Source: Butyrivibrio sp.
GTDB taxonomy: Bacteria > Bacillota > Clostridia > Lachnospirales > Lachnospiraceae
Assembly: GCA_015056625.1 (NCBI GenBank)
Contig: SVFY01000018.1
Location: 1-64,000, forward strand
Length of the DNA stretch: 64,000 nucleotides
Direction of reading: 5' to 3'
Part shown: positions 19,554 to 28,709 of the stretch, in pieces
Numbering within the stretch: the stretch's first letter is position 1
How the letters are laid out: each line of letters starts with the position of its first letter
Program-made: the position numbers and the translations under genes
The notes under the pieces: model-generated
Told to the model about the DNA's origin: nothing
Database searches by the model: none
What the model saw: only the letters and a program-made list of their open reading frames with translations

Positions 19554-22500
19554 TTATAACATCTCCTTCTCGATGTTTATCATGCAGTCCTGGCTATAAG
19601 GATCAGTACTCCACTTCTCCATTATTATATCCGAAAGTCTGCCTGCATCTTCAACGTTTTTCCCGATGAGCAGAAGCAGTATATTGCCGTGGCCATCTGG
19701 AGAAAATACGTCCGTTGATCCAAGGACCTCTTTTATGATGTCGTAAAACTGTTCAAGCACCACTCCGGAAACTTCCTTATTGTCTTTGCTCCGGATAGTG
19801 TATCGCAAAAGCGCAGTATCACTCATGCCGCCATTCTTGATCCTTACAAGGAGCCTGTATACATCAAAAAGGCTCTCTTCATCAGCCCTGTAGGCTTTGT
19901 CACTTCCGTTTCTTTCGCTGATGATCTTTCGAAGCTCCTCAAGGCTCATGAGATAGTCTGTATCATACTTGGAATCCTTGGTCAGACTGTCATCATTATA
20001 CAAAAGACATCCGTGCTTGCCAGAGTTTTTCACCATGTAAAGAGCTCTGTCAGCCTTTTTGAAGAGAAGATCGTATTCTTCAACATTTCCATCCTTGCCA
20101 ACTTCCACCGCTCCTATAGATATTCCAAGAGGAATTACCATGTCGTTACCCATAAGCCTCTTTGCAAGCTTTAAAACTTCTTCATTCAGGGTCCTGCTCA
20201 TGCTTCTTAGGTCCTCTTCATCCATATTCTGGAAGAAGGCAATGAATTCATCTCCGCCAATCCTGCAAAGGATGTCGTTTTCTTTGGCATTTCTCTTAAG
20301 TATTCCTGACAGCTCTATCAGCATCCTGTCGCCCATGTCATGGCCATAAATATCATTAACCGCCTTAAAGCTGTCCAGGTCAAAAATAGTAAGGATACCT
20401 GTTTCAGTTTTACAAAGCGGCACCAGGATCTCTTTTGCTCCTCTCTTATTGTAGAGGCCAGTAAGGGGATCTCTGCCAGCCTCTTCCTTGAGCTGCTGGA
20501 CGCTGCTTAAGTTCTGAAAGATATTGTTGATAAGCCATCCAACATACATGATCAGCATGACCACAACTGCTGCCAGATACATCTTGAAGTATCTTCGCTC
20601 AAAGAGCTGGGAATCTTTGTACACCTTAAATACCTCTTCGCGGATCACATTGCTTCCTGAAGTATCGAGCACCTCCACGAAAAGCTCGTAGTCTCCATAA
20701 GGGAGGTTAGTAAATGACAGACTCTGCATATTGCTCTGATTGCACCATATACCTTCGTCCTCAGCGCCTTTTAAATATATGTGCAAAAGCGGATCCGACA
20801 GGGAATAATTGAGCACTGCAACAGTAAACTCAATACGTCCGTCTGTGGCTGGAATATTGTATACTCCGTCCTCTTCCTGTATCACAGCATCCCCTGCCTT
20901 AAGCTCCGCTATCCTTATATCATACTCATTGTTAAAAGAGTCATAGTTTGTGGTGGAGATCCTTCTTACGCCGTTTGTGCATGAAAGGTAGAGTCTCTCT
21001 CCGCTTAAAACGTAGTTAGATCCAGCTGTTATTGATGTATGAAGTCCCCTGCTCCTGTTTAGTACAAGGTAGTTTGTTACTTCATCATTCAAAAGATCTT
21101 TTTCATCCAGGACATATATTCCGTTTCCGGATAGAACCCACGCTTTACCTGCATCTGAGATAAACACGTCATAGTTGTTGCTATAGGGGAATGAATCAAG
21201 TCGCTTTATACTCTGACCATCATAGTAATACAGCGCATTACTGGTGACATAAAGGTAGCCGCCTGTGCAGGGGATGATCTTAAACACTATGAGAGTCTTA
21301 AGATTTTCTTCCTCATCGATGGTGCTCACCACTTCACCATTTTTAATGATATATACTCCACCGCCGTCTGATCCGGCGTAAATAACACCATTTTCTCCTT
21401 CACATATGCACAATACCTGCTCTGTTATACCGTCGTACTCTCCAAGAGTCTTAACCACCACATCGTCTTCAATAAAGCTAAGACCTGTGTTGGAAGCTGC
21501 CAATATCTGTCCGTTTGACAGTTCATAGGCAAGGTTGAACACATCCCCTTCCACAGCATCTTTGTCCCGGTCAAAGGTAACAACGCTCTCATCTGGAAGC
21601 ATCTTTATAAGACCTGCTTTCCCGTAGGTGGAAAGCCAGAGGTTGTCTTTGCTGTCCTTCATAATATGCTTGATATTGGCGTTTCTTAAAAGCTCAGGGT
21701 GCGGGATTGGAACTGAGTAGTAGGTCTTGAGGTCTATGGTCACAAGTCCTGTACCTGTTCCTGCATATAGAAGGCCATCCTTTACCAGCACGCTGTTTAC
21801 CACAGTTCCTGATACGTTGGATCTTGCGAAGATGTCCTCGAAAGGATTCCAGGAGTACTTCTTGATACCCTGAGTATTGGAAGCAAACCAGACATTGCCC
21901 TGATAGTCTATCATCACGTCCTTTACCGAACTTGAAAAATCATCGGAAGTCAGCATCGTAAGAGAGCCCTTGTCTGACAGGAAGCCGATACCGTTCTCGC
22001 AGCACAAAAATGCCCCTTTATACTCCCTGGAGTAGAGGATCTTGTTGTAGTAGGTAAGCTCATCAGCGTACTGCTTGGACATGATGTCTGTCTTTCCTTC
22101 GCTAAAGAACAGCCTTCCTGTGAAATTATTACTGCTGCCAACTATATAATTGCCCTCGTTTTCAGCTGCGATGGTTGTGAAATCACCGCCAAGGACATAT
22201 ATAAGTCTCTTATCGCTAAATACAACTATGCTTCCGTCGCTTCTGATGCCTGCCACGGTCTTTCCGCTGCTGGCCAGCTTATTGATACCGTAATAGCTGT
22301 TTCCGCCAAAGACCTCTAAGGTCATATCTGTACTTATCCTGCACAGCTGGGTGGCTGTTCCCACATAGATATTCCCAAGATAGTCCTCAGTAAGGGCCCT
22401 TATAACATTTGAAGAAAGTCCCTGAGAAATGGAAAAGAATGTGATCTCCCCGGTCTCAAGGTCATAGCAGGCAACGCCGCTATCATTGGTACCGATCCAC

Positions 22501-23336
22501 ATGCGTCCCTTGCTGTCTATCATAAGGACGTTGATATTCCTTATCCTCTCATCAATATCTTTTAGCTTGAAGCGATATCCATCAAAGACATACAGTCCTG
22601 TATAAGTTCCAGCCCACACATATCCGTCTTTAGTCTGCGCAAGGGCATTTACCTCAACAGAACCAAGTCCGCTGTCCTCGGTATACATGATACCTGCATA
22701 CTCAGAACCAAAATCAGAGGCCTCAGCCTTTACAGGAAAAAGTGGAACTAAAAGAGATATGATAATGATCCCCATCATTCCGTTTTTCTTAAAGGCCCTT
22801 ACAACTTTTAAGATCAGAGGCCTTAATATCACCACCAGCAAAAAGCTTAAGGCCTTGTCCGGAACATCCACAAAAGCCTGTCCCAAAAATGACGTGATCA
22901 AAGGAACCTGAACATCCCTTGAGATCATGTCCATAAGGGCATCGCCCCAGATATTTCCGGTTCTTCCGGCGTATATTTTCAGATTTATAGGTGTTGAAAT
23001 AAGAGCAGCAACAAGACCTGTCACTACAGCAGCGGTGAAAACCTTAAGCTGACTCGGATTTTTCTTGGGATACATAAGACCTGCAGAAATAGCTATCCCT
23101 GCAGAAACCAGAAGATATGGAAAAGCAACAATATCTCCAGATGAAACTATGACATTTGTGGCCATACCACATATTGCGCCAACAATAGGACCAATCTCTA
23201 TTGCAGCCGCAATGGTTCCGATGGCATCAAGCCAGAAAGGAAGTTCAAACTGCTGGGCAATCTGCCTTCCAATGATATTGATGCATATACAGACCAGTAT
23301 TATATTAAAACTTTTCCAGGATTTGAGCTTTTCCAT
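19554..23336 (-). CDS. Large membrane diguanylate cyclase: ECF-like N-terminus, beta-propeller, Y_Y_Y, GGDEF
   Basis: A 1260-residue sensor enzyme that should make cyclic di-GMP. Order: about six hydrophobic helices (1-205) resembling an ECF-transporter S component, starting PFWLDAIGTIAAAIEIGP; a two-component-regulator-type propeller of repeats such as GYVWAGTYTGLYVFDG (about 215-760); a Y_Y_Y-like beta-sandwich (about 800-875); a membrane helix (about 888-908); then GGDEF with the intact motif CRIGGDEF at 1027-1031 for the core. The product-inhibition RxxD site reads KEND, so it is degenerate. The last 115 residues look like a second, degenerate cyclase-fold domain. The start is set at the ATG at 23336, since the only upstream alternative, a TTG, lies within the -35 box. 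Confidence 0.85.
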   Translation of the reverse strand: MEKLKSWKSFNIILVCICINIIGRQIAQQFELPFWLDAIGTIAAAIEIGPIVGAICGMATNVIVSSGDIVAFPYLLVSAGIAISAGLMYPKKNPSQLKVFTAAVVTGLVAALISTPINLKIYAGRTGNIWGDALMDMISRDVQVPLITSFLGQAFVDVPDKALSFLLVVILRPLILKVVRAFKKNGMMGIIIISLLVPLFPVKAEASDFGSEYAGIMYTEDSGLGSVEVNALAQTKDGYVWAGTYTGLYVFDGYRFKLKDIDERIRNINVLMIDSKGRMWIGTNDSGVACYDLETGEITFFSISQGLSSNVIRALTEDYLGNIYVGTATQLCRISTDMTLEVFGGNSYYGINKLASSGKTVAGIRSDGSIVVFSDKRLIYVLGGDFTTIAAENEGNYIVGSSNNFTGRLFFSEGKTDIMSKQYADELTYYNKILYSREYKGAFLCCENGIGFLSDKGSLTMLTSDDFSSSVKDVMIDYQGNVWFASNTQGIKKYSWNPFEDIFARSNVSGTVVNSVLVKDGLLYAGTGTGLVTIDLKTYYSVPIPHPELLRNANIKHIMKDSKDNLWLSTYGKAGLIKMLPDESVVTFDRDKDAVEGDVFNLAYELSNGQILAASNTGLSFIEDDVVVKTLGEYDGITEQVLCICEGENGVIYAGSDGGGVYIIKNGEVVSTIDEEENLKTLIVFKIIPCTGGYLYVTSNALYYYDGQSIKRLDSFPYSNNYDVFISDAGKAWVLSGNGIYVLDEKDLLNDEVTNYLVLNRSRGLHTSITAGSNYVLSGERLYLSCTNGVRRISTTNYDSFNNEYDIRIAELKAGDAVIQEEDGVYNIPATDGRIEFTVAVLNYSLSDPLLHIYLKGAEDEGIWCNQSNMQSLSFTNLPYGDYELFVEVLDTSGSNVIREEVFKVYKDSQLFERRYFKMYLAAVVVMLIMYVGWLINNIFQNLSSVQQLKEEAGRDPLTGLYNKRGAKEILVPLCKTETGILTIFDLDSFKAVNDIYGHDMGDRMLIELSGILKRNAKENDILCRIGGDEFIAFFQNMDEEDLRSMSRTLNEEVLKLAKRLMGNDMVIPLGISIGAVEVGKDGNVEEYDLLFKKADRALYMVKNSGKHGCLLYNDDSLTKDSKYDTDYLMSLEELRKIISERNGSDKAYRADEESLFDVYRLLVRIKNGGMSDTALLRYTIRSKDNKEVSGVVLEQFYDIIKEVLGSTDVFSPDGHGNILLLLIGKNVEDAGRLSDIIMEKWSTDPYSQDCMINIEKEML

Positions 23337-23376
23337 GCGTCCTCGCAAAGAATTCGTGTCACAATAACCTAATTGT

Positions 23377-23405
23377 ATTTTATCATCACACAGATTAGTA
23401 CTCAA
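23377..23405 (-). promoter_or_regulatory. Predicted promoter of the diguanylate cyclase gene
   Basis: Minus-strand TTGAGT (23400-23405), a 17-base spacer and TAAAAT (23377-23382). It would start near 23370, about 34 bases before the ATG, and follows directly after a terminator. Confidence 0.62.
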
Positions 23406-23412
23406 CGAAATT

Positions 23413-23450
23413 AAAAAAAGCCTTGAGAAATACTGATGTTTCTCAGGCTT
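23413..23450 (-). terminator. Rho-independent terminator upstream of the diguanylate cyclase gene
   Basis: Arms 23418-23430 and 23439-23450 pair with one bulged base, followed on the minus strand by seven U. It would stop transcripts coming from the crh-like gene or from the spacer. Confidence 0.8.
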
Positions 23451-23540
23451 TTGATGTTTACAATTTGTTCATAATTAATTAAAAGAATCGTTACTTCAAA
23501 TCATCTTTTAGACATATCCGCTTGTTAATATAATATTGTC

Positions 23541-23637
23541 AGATGAGTTAAGACAATACCAAACAAAAACTTTTTCATAATATGCCAGGTAAGGAAGCTT
23601 ACCTGGCATCCTCCCTTTTATAGGGCTTTTTTTATTT
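23541..23637 (+). ncRNA. Candidate small RNA in the 311-base spacer before the crh-like gene
   Basis: The spacer 23337-23647 has no ORF worth reporting. On the plus strand a TATAAT (23529-23534) is followed by a perfect 12-base hairpin (23582-23593 with 23598-23609) and then a short CCCT/AGGG hairpin ending in CTTTTTTTATTTT (to about 23637), the form of a terminator with no plus-strand gene to serve. No good -35 is visible. Alternatively the 12-base hairpin is part of the crh-like gene's 3' end on the other strand. Confidence 0.3.
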
Positions 23638-23647
23638 TACGGATCTA

Positions 23648-23911
23648 TTATTTAAGTGAGTTGCCCTGTAAGAACTTCTCCATATCAGCAACTGCTGATT
23701 CCTCATCAGAACCCTCTGCTATTACAGTAACAGCCTCGCCTGATGTGAGGTTAAGTGTCATCATTCCCATGATACTCTTAGCATTGACCTTCTTGGACTG
23801 AGCCTCGATGTGAACTGTGCTCTCGTACTTGCTGGCAAGCTGAACAAGCTCAGCTACAGGTCTTGCTTCAAGCCCTCTTGGAAGCTTGATTTCGATAGAT
23901 TTTGTGATCAT
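23648..23911 (-). CDS. Crh-like HPr-family protein (Glu15, Ser46)
   Basis: An 87-residue HPr fold. The active-site histidine of HPr is replaced by glutamate: the motif reads GLEARPV with Glu15. The regulatory serine is kept: Lys45-Ser46-Ile47-Met48-Gly49 in AKSIMGMM. So it cannot accept phosphate from enzyme I but could be phosphorylated on Ser46 by HprK, like Bacillus Crh (which has Gln15). Its place after rapZ-whiA matches the yvcJKL-crh operon of Bacillus. It probably serves carbon catabolite control through CcpA. It starts 12 bases after whiA ends. Confidence 0.88.
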   Translation of the reverse strand: MITKSIEIKLPRGLEARPVAELVQLASKYESTVHIEAQSKKVNAKSIMGMMTLNLTSGEAVTVIAEGSDEESAVADMEKFLQGNSLK

Positions 23912-23923
23912 AATATCCTCCTT

Positions 23924-24868
23924 TTACAATCGCATCCTGTCCGCAAGCTCCGATAGCTTACGCAGTCTGTGGTTAACTCCAGACTTCCCAACAGGCGGAT
24001 CCAAAAACTTACCCAATTCCATTAGTGTTGCATCAGGATGTTCCAACCTCACCTCGGCCATCTCCCTTAGATTATCAGGAAGCCCTTTAAAGCCCATCTG
24101 GTCTCTGATGAAGGTTATATCCTCTATCTGCTTGGTGGCTGCATTGACTGTCTTGGTGATATTAGCCACCTCACAGTTAACCTTCCTGTTTATGGAATTG
24201 CGCATCTCCTTAACGATCCTTAAGTTCTCAAGATTCATAAGGCTTATTGGCGCTTCCATGATATTGAGAAGATCTACAATGCCTGCACCTTCCTTGATAT
24301 AAAGAACATGGTACTTTTTCCTCTGTACTATGCGGGCCTCTATATCAAAGCTCTCGATCAGGTCCTTTAGTAGCATTGCCTGTCCTTCATGGTTGCAGAC
24401 AAACTCCATGTGATATCCCTTGTTGGGATCGCTTATGGAGCCAGTGCAAAGGAACGCATCCCTTAGAAACGCTCTCTTGCAGCAGGAGTTCTTGACGACC
24501 AGGGGGCTTGCACCCTCTGCAAAATCTCTGATGTTTCCATCCTTGTCCATGAGTTTTGTAGCCATCAAAACAGCTTCAACCTGTCGTGCATCCGTAAGGA
24601 CCGGGCTGTAAATACGCCCTCCGACGCGCACCTCAGGCACGTCTTCCAAAATGCTAGTAACTATATTAAATGCTTTTTTAAATAATGTAAAGAGCTTTCT
24701 CAGTACCTGTGCGTTGTCAGAAAGCAAATACAGCGCCTTCCCTCCGCCTTCCTGTTCACCCACATAACCTATGCTGGTTATGATGGCAGCCATGCCAGCA
24801 AGCTGGCAATGTCTGGTATTCGAAGTGTGTCCTAGAAGCTCTTCTTTAACTTCTGCTGAAAAAGACAT
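23924..24868 (-). CDS. whiA: DNA-binding protein WhiA
   Basis: A 314-residue protein of the WhiA family, with an N-terminal domain derived from LAGLIDADG homing endonucleases (about 1-215) and a C-terminal helix-turn-helix (about 245-300) ending in a VNHRLRKLSELAD block. WhiA affects sporulation in Streptomyces and cell division in Bacillus; the role in clostridia is less clear. Gene order rapZ-whiA-crh is the conserved Firmicute arrangement. It starts three bases after rapZ ends. Confidence 0.95.
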   Translation of the reverse strand: MSFSAEVKEELLGHTSNTRHCQLAGMAAIITSIGYVGEQEGGGKALYLLSDNAQVLRKLFTLFKKAFNIVTSILEDVPEVRVGGRIYSPVLTDARQVEAVLMATKLMDKDGNIRDFAEGASPLVVKNSCCKRAFLRDAFLCTGSISDPNKGYHMEFVCNHEGQAMLLKDLIESFDIEARIVQRKKYHVLYIKEGAGIVDLLNIMEAPISLMNLENLRIVKEMRNSINRKVNCEVANITKTVNAATKQIEDITFIRDQMGFKGLPDNLREMAEVRLEHPDATLMELGKFLDPPVGKSGVNHRLRKLSELADRMRL

Positions 24869-24871
24869 ATC

Positions 24872-25741
24872 TCACCTGGCATCTTTCACATCTCTATGAG
24901 TAAGCTTAAGTCCAAAGTTACCTCCAAGGTTCTTAAGTCTCTCATACAGTTCATTGGCTATGGTCACGCTTCTATGCTGGCCTCCGGTACATCCGATAGC
25001 CACCACCAGCTGATACTTGCCTTCCTTGACATATCCAGGGATAAGAAACGCCAGCATGTCTGTGAGCTTGTCCACAAATTCCTTACAGGCAGGGAAGCTC
25101 TTTACATAGTCCTGAACCGGCTTGTCATTTCCAGTCTTGTGCTTTAATTCATCTATATAATAGGGGTTTGGTAAAAACCTCACGTCAAAAACAAGATCTG
25201 CATCGGATGGTATCCCATGTTTAAAGCCAAATGAAAGAACATTTATCATCAGGGAGTTGTACCCCTCGTTCTTTACGAAGATCCTGTCAAGCTCCTCCTT
25301 GAGTTCCCTTGTGAGAAGGTTTGAGGTGTCAATGACGTAGTCAGCTTTCTTTTTTATCTCAGAAAGAACTTCTCTCTCCTTGGCAATCCCATCCTCAAGT
25401 CTGTCTCCTACTGCATTCATGGGATGTATACGTCTTGTCTCTTTATATCTTTTGATAAGAGTCTGGTCGTTGCAGTCCATGAAAAGAACTTCTACAGGAG
25501 TTCCTCTTTCCTTGAGGGAGTCAATGATACCTGCAACACCCTCAAAGCTCTGGCCAGCTCTTGCGTCAACTCCCAGTACCACCTTGGTGATCTCGCTGTC
25601 GGGCATGGAAATAAGTTCTGTGAATTTCTCAATAAGAGAAACTGGCAGATTGTCAACGCAGTAAAAACCTGCATCCTCCAGCATATGTATCGCAGTGGCC
25701 TTACCGCCACCACTCATTCCAGTAACTATGACAAATCTCAT
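24872..25741 (-). CDS. rapZ: RapZ/YvcJ family nucleotide-binding protein with altered Walker A
   Basis: A 289-residue P-loop protein. The N-terminal kinase-like domain begins MRFVIVTGMSGGGKAT, with the P-loop at 8-16, and a YCVDNLP block follows. The C-terminal domain holds GCTGGQHRSV, typical of the family. After the invariant Lys14 the residue is Ala15, where Ser or Thr is normal for Walker A, which would weaken Mg-nucleotide binding. In E. coli RapZ controls GlmS through small RNAs; in Bacillus YvcJ is a GTPase that affects competence. I chose 25741, which begins the conserved sequence; the open frame extends 13 codons upstream. Confidence 0.93.
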   Translation of the reverse strand: MRFVIVTGMSGGGKATAIHMLEDAGFYCVDNLPVSLIEKFTELISMPDSEITKVVLGVDARAGQSFEGVAGIIDSLKERGTPVEVLFMDCNDQTLIKRYKETRRIHPMNAVGDRLEDGIAKEREVLSEIKKKADYVIDTSNLLTRELKEELDRIFVKNEGYNSLMINVLSFGFKHGIPSDADLVFDVRFLPNPYYIDELKHKTGNDKPVQDYVKSFPACKEFVDKLTDMLAFLIPGYVKEGKYQLVVAIGCTGGQHRSVTIANELYERLKNLGGNFGLKLTHRDVKDAR

Positions 25742-25801
25742 TGCGCACTTCCTTCCAGTAATGCTACCTGCCCATCCCAAGGCAAAGACAATAAGTAAAG
25801 A

Positions 25802-26713
25802 TCAGAACTCTCCAAGCATTATTACTTCAGGTTCCAGCATCACTCCTGATGCTTCAAAAACTCTTTTTTTCACTTCAAGGATCAGCTCATAAATATCTGA
25901 AGATGTGCCGTTGTCTTTATTGATCACAAAGCCGCAGTGCTTCTCTGAAACCTGGGCTCCGCCCACAGTAAAGCCCCTAAGCCCTGCGTCTTCGATGAGT
26001 TTTCCTGCAAAGTACCCCTCAGGGCGCTTAAAGGTAGATCCTGCACTTGGGTATTCAAGAGGCTGCTTTTCTTTTCGCTTGAGCGCAAGCTCCTTCATGC
26101 GCTCAGTTATTGCCATCTGGTCGCCCTTTTCGAGCTTAAGATGCGCTGAAGTTACAACAAAACCGCCCCTTTTAAGGGAGCTAGTCCTGTATCCAAAGTC
26201 GCAGCCATCGCCAGAAATGGTTTCAACAGCGCCTTCTTTTGTGATCACCCTTACGCTCTGTACTATGTCCTTCATCTCTCCGCCATAGGCTCCGGCGTTC
26301 ATGATCATGGCGCCGCCTATGGTTCCAGGAATACCAGCAGCAAACTCAAAGCCTGTAAGGCAATGGTCTCTTACAAAAGAGGCAACTGTCGAATTTAGAA
26401 CTCCTGCCTCTGCCACAATGTCCGTGTCACCTTCAAGAGAAAGGCCATTTAGTTTTTCCAAAGAGATGATAACTCCGTCATACCCCTTGTCAGAGACCAG
26501 CAGATTGCTGCCATTTCCAAGAATAAAGAAAGGCTCACCCTGCTGTCTTAAAAATGATACGACTCTGAGAGTCTGCTCTTCATCTTCTGGCCGTAAAAAT
26601 AAGCTGGCAGGCCCACCAGTCCTGAAGGTGGTGTGCCTGCTCATAAGTTCATCTATTAATATATCTTTTTCTGGGACCAGATTTTTTAGTCCCTCTATTA
26701 CTTCACTATTCAA
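25802..26713 (-). CDS. murB: UDP-N-acetylenolpyruvoylglucosamine reductase
   Basis: An FAD enzyme that reduces UDP-GlcNAc-enolpyruvate to UDP-MurNAc, the second committed step of peptidoglycan precursor synthesis. 303 residues, type II (short) MurB. The FAD-binding part shows PFFILGNGSNLLVSD, and AAGIPGTIGGA follows. The substrate-binding domain includes the YPSAGSTFKRP block with the catalytic Ser, and the closing Glu is near the end. It lies between rapZ and the glucokinase gene. Confidence 0.96.
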   Translation of the reverse strand: MNSEVIEGLKNLVPEKDILIDELMSRHTTFRTGGPASLFLRPEDEEQTLRVVSFLRQQGEPFFILGNGSNLLVSDKGYDGVIISLEKLNGLSLEGDTDIVAEAGVLNSTVASFVRDHCLTGFEFAAGIPGTIGGAMIMNAGAYGGEMKDIVQSVRVITKEGAVETISGDGCDFGYRTSSLKRGGFVVTSAHLKLEKGDQMAITERMKELALKRKEKQPLEYPSAGSTFKRPEGYFAGKLIEDAGLRGFTVGGAQVSEKHCGFVINKDNGTSSDIYELILEVKKRVFEASGVMLEPEVIMLGEF

Positions 26714-26725
26714 TGCAAATCCTCT

Positions 26726-27661
26726 TTAACCTATAACAAGGCGGGCAGCTCCAAATACACCTGCATCGTTGCCCAGCTTAGCCAGAGCAAACTTAGCATC
26801 GCCGCAGCCTGGGAATACATACTTCTTGAAGCTTGGCATAAGAAGGTCAAAGAGCATGTCCCCAGCCTTGGAAACACCACCGCCAAGAACGATGATCTCA
26901 GGGTTTGTAACTGAAGCAACTATTGCGATTCCCTTGCCAAGATAATATCCATACTTCTCAGCGCACTCTTTTGCTACCTCATCTCCAGCCTTAGCTGCGT
27001 CAAAGATATCTCTGCACTCGAAGTCTTTGCCACGAAGAACGCTGTCCTTTGTTGTAGCAGCAAGGACTCTCTTAGCGATCCTTACAGCACCTGTTGCACT
27101 TGCGTACATCTCAAAGCATCCGTGATTGCCGCATCCGCAGGTTTCTGGCTCGTCGTCAACAAGGTGGATATGCCCGATCTCTCCTCCTGAGCCCTTGGCA
27201 CCTGAAAGAAGGTTACCTTCTACGATGATACCACCGCCAACACCTGTTCCAAGAGTAACAAGACAAAGGTTCTTATATCCCTGTCCGCCGCCCTTCCATG
27301 CTTCTCCAAGAGCTGCAACATTGGCGTCATTACCTGCCTTAACAGGAAGCTTAAGTTTAGAATGAAGCTCGTTTACAACGTTAACCTTTTCCCATCCAAG
27401 GTTAACTGCCTGATAGCAGACGCCATCAGCATTAACTGCACCAGGAACACCAACACCGGCTCCCACAACCTGAGTGTCCTCAATGCCTTTTTCTTTCATC
27501 TTGGCTCTGATGGATTCAGCAATATCAGGAATGATCTGTGATCCGTGATCCTCAGTCCTTGTGGGGATCTCCCAAAAATCCACCTTTTCACCAGTCTCTG
27601 TAAGAAGACCGATCTTAACTGTTGTTCCACCTACATCTGCCCCAAATACATATCTTGCCAT
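26726..27661 (-). CDS. ROK-family glucokinase
   Basis: Phosphorylates glucose (or another free sugar) with ATP; 311 residues. The N-terminal phosphate loop DVGGTTVKIGL is at 6-16 in the frame, the ROK zinc motif CGCGNHGCFE (Cys-x-Cys-x4-Cys plus upstream His) is present, and GTGVGGGIIVEG marks the ATP/sugar-binding part. It sits between hprK and murB, so free sugars entering by non-PTS routes would be primed for glycolysis under the same control as HprK. The exact sugar cannot be fixed from sequence, although most such clostridial genes are glucokinases. Confidence 0.93.
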   Translation of the reverse strand: MARYVFGADVGGTTVKIGLLTETGEKVDFWEIPTRTEDHGSQIIPDIAESIRAKMKEKGIEDTQVVGAGVGVPGAVNADGVCYQAVNLGWEKVNVVNELHSKLKLPVKAGNDANVAALGEAWKGGGQGYKNLCLVTLGTGVGGGIIVEGNLLSGAKGSGGEIGHIHLVDDEPETCGCGNHGCFEMYASATGAVRIAKRVLAATTKDSVLRGKDFECRDIFDAAKAGDEVAKECAEKYGYYLGKGIAIVASVTNPEIIVLGGGVSKAGDMLFDLLMPSFKKYVFPGCGDAKFALAKLGNDAGVFGAARLVIG

Positions 27662-27692
27662 ACTAAACCTCTTTTCTATATATTAATTGTTA

Positions 27693-28637
27693 TTACTCGT
27701 CGTCCTCGTCGCTTCTCCTTCTTGCAAGAGAATTCTGAACTCTGTTGTAAAGCTCCTGAGCTGCATTGTAACCCATTGCCTTCTGTCTGTGGTTAACAGC
27801 AGCAGACTCACAGATAACAGCCAGGTTTCTACCTGGACGGATAGGAATCCTGTGGCACACTACCTTGTTTCCAAGGTACTCTGTGTACTCTTCCTCAAGT
27901 CCAAGTCTGTCGTACTCTTTATCCTTGTCCCAGTCCTCAAGCTTGATAACAAGGTCGATGTTCTGGGTCTCTCTTACACTTGATACACCGTAAAGAGTCT
28001 TAACATCAATGATTCCCACGCCGCGCATCTCGATAAAGTGCTTGGTGATATCAGGAGCTGAACCAATAAGAGTCTCCTCACTGACTCTTCTGATCTCAAC
28101 AACGTCGTCAGAAACAAGACGGTGTCCTCTCTTGATAAGCTCGATGGCTGTCTCAGACTTACCAATTCCGCTCTCACCTGTAATAAGAACACCTACACCA
28201 TAGACATCCACTAAAACGCCGTGGATAGAAATGCAGGGTGCAAGCTTGACGTTGAGCCATCTGATGATCTCAGCTGTAAAAGCAGAAGTTGATTTCTTGG
28301 TGATAAGAACCGGAACCTTCTCCTCAACAGCAATCTTTACAAATAGTGGATCGGGAGTTAAGTCTCTACAGAATACGACGCCAGGAATATCAAAGGATAA
28401 GAATTCCCTGTACATCTTTTCCTTCTTTTCAGAAGGAAGAGACTCCATATATGTGTATTCAACGAAACCGATAACCTGTAATCTTGTGGCCTCAAAGTGC
28501 TCAAAATATCCTGCCAGCTGAAGCGCTGGTCTGTTGATATCCGGCTGGCTTATCCTGATCTTTTTGATATCAAGCTCAGGTGTAAGGTTTTCCAGTTTCT
28601 GTTTCTCAATGATACTCTTTAAACTTACACTAGACAT
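27693..28637 (-). CDS. hprK: HPr kinase/phosphorylase
   Basis: A bifunctional enzyme that phosphorylates or dephosphorylates Ser46 of HPr-family proteins in answer to glycolytic intermediates. 314 residues; the Walker A loop GESGIGKS is at 154-161 and the family signature follows (EMRGVGIIDVK). The only Ser46-bearing partner in this window is the Crh-like protein six genes downstream, because the HPr of the PTS operon lacks Ser46. It starts 72 bases after uvrC ends. Confidence 0.96.
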   Translation of the reverse strand: MSSVSLKSIIEKQKLENLTPELDIKKIRISQPDINRPALQLAGYFEHFEATRLQVIGFVEYTYMESLPSEKKEKMYREFLSFDIPGVVFCRDLTPDPLFVKIAVEEKVPVLITKKSTSAFTAEIIRWLNVKLAPCISIHGVLVDVYGVGVLITGESGIGKSETAIELIKRGHRLVSDDVVEIRRVSEETLIGSAPDITKHFIEMRGVGIIDVKTLYGVSSVRETQNIDLVIKLEDWDKDKEYDRLGLEEEYTEYLGNKVVCHRIPIRPGRNLAVICESAAVNHRQKAMGYNAAQELYNRVQNSLARRRSDEDDE

Positions 28638-28709
28638 AGGTTTTTTGCCCCCTGACTTCTATATGTTCCATATACAACGCCTTCATATTATCATAGAAGA
28701 GTTTTATGT

